DNA from: Deltaproteobacteria bacterium
GTDB lineage: Bacteria > Desulfobacterota > Desulfobacteria > Desulfobacterales > JAFDCJ01
Reading direction: 5' to 3'
DNA length: 6,066 bases
NCBI GenBank assembly: GCA_024277475.1
Contig: JAJRVC010000270.1
Coordinates: 1-6,066, forward strand
Within the stretch, counting starts at the first letter, position 1; every line of letters begins with the position of its first letter. The position numbers and the translations under genes are program-made. Under the pieces are notes generated by a model. That model was given only the letters and a program-made list of their open reading frames with translations, was not told the DNA's origin and did not search any database. This document shows positions 5,815-6,066 of the stretch, one piece after another.

Positions 5815-6066
5815 CTATAAGAAATTGAGCAGGCTTAGCTGCCGAACCCTGGAAAGCGTTTGAAACGAAGCTTCCAGGGCCCGTTGATCGTCCAGAAGCT
5901 TGGTGATTGTGTCCAACGGGTCGGAATTCTCGATATTGGCAATACTTCCATCCAGGAAACCGATGAACTGTTTGTGTCTCTCATTGGTGTCGCTGATAAG
6001 AAGGTTATCGAAAGACAAATTGAGGCTGATCTGCTCGATATTGCTCGCCAGTTCAGCGCCGAAGGG
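5815..6066 (-). CDS. C-terminal end of a FlgL/flagellin-family protein, 5' part beyond the window
   Basis: The frame is open from the window edge to a TAG at 5817-5815, giving 83 residues. The TTG at 6018 is an internal Leu codon, not a start. The fragment is helical, and its end reads IANIENSDPLDTITKLLDDQ, then RALEASFQTLSRVRQLSLLNFL. The pattern 'ALxASxxxxSRxxxLSLLxxL' is typical of the C-terminal D0 helix of hook-filament junction protein FlgL and of flagellins with FlgL-like ends. Such proteins are exported by the flagellar type III system and polymerise through paired N- and C-terminal helices. flaF directly downstream supports the assignment. FlgL versus flagellin cannot be settled from this fragment; the ending looks closer to FlgL. 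Confidence 0.75.
   Translation of the reverse strand, partial: PFGAELASNIEQISLNLSFDNLLISDTNERHKQFIGFLDGSIANIENSDPLDTITKLLDDQRALEASFQTLSRVRQLSLLNFL

Noticed and set aside
5815..6018. Independent 67-residue small protein starting at 6018
   Set aside because: The start codon would be TTG and the frame is open to the window edge with flagellar C-terminal sequence continuing upstream, so it is the end of a longer gene.

Overview
The window looks like part of a flagellar filament and flagellin-modification locus from an alphaproteobacterium, probably Rhodospirillales-like. Three things point there: a clear FlaF protein, which is an alphaproteobacterial flagellin-assembly factor; the C-terminal end of a FlgL/flagellin-type protein directly upstream of it; and a Maf-type (motility accessory factor) glycosyltransferase at the other end. 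The organism is inferred from gene content alone; no rRNA or tRNA is present.

Layout from right to left, since most genes are on the minus strand. Positions 6066-5815 hold the last 83 codons of a FlgL/flagellin-family protein. A 143-bp gap contains a near-consensus CRP/FNR-type palindrome and an imperfect hairpin. flaF follows (5671-5171), with an unusual acidic Pro/Ala/Glu-rich tail. Next come a radical SAM/SPASM enzyme (5072-4005), a 155-bp gap with a plausible sigma-70 promoter and an inverted repeat, and a TPR protein with a divergent GT41 (O-GlcNAc-transferase-like) domain (3849-1903). A plus-strand gene of unknown family (1076-1906) runs head-on into the GT41-like gene, and the two stop codons overlap. 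After a 254-bp divergent intergenic region, a Maf-family protein begins at 821 on the minus strand and runs off the left edge. Every stretch longer than 300 bases is coding.

Working model: the FlgL/flagellin-type protein and FlaF belong to filament assembly. Maf, the GT41-like protein and the radical SAM/SPASM enzyme are candidates for post-translational modification of filament proteins, or for making the sugar used. The plus-strand protein lacks Cys and Trp and carries one canonical EF-hand-type loop, which would fit an exported flagellar protein or a chaperone-like helical protein, but its function is unknown. The most notable points are the GT41 domain lacking several expected active-site residues, its pairing with a radical SAM/SPASM enzyme beside flaF, the absence of flbT next to flaF, and the Cys-free EF-hand protein.
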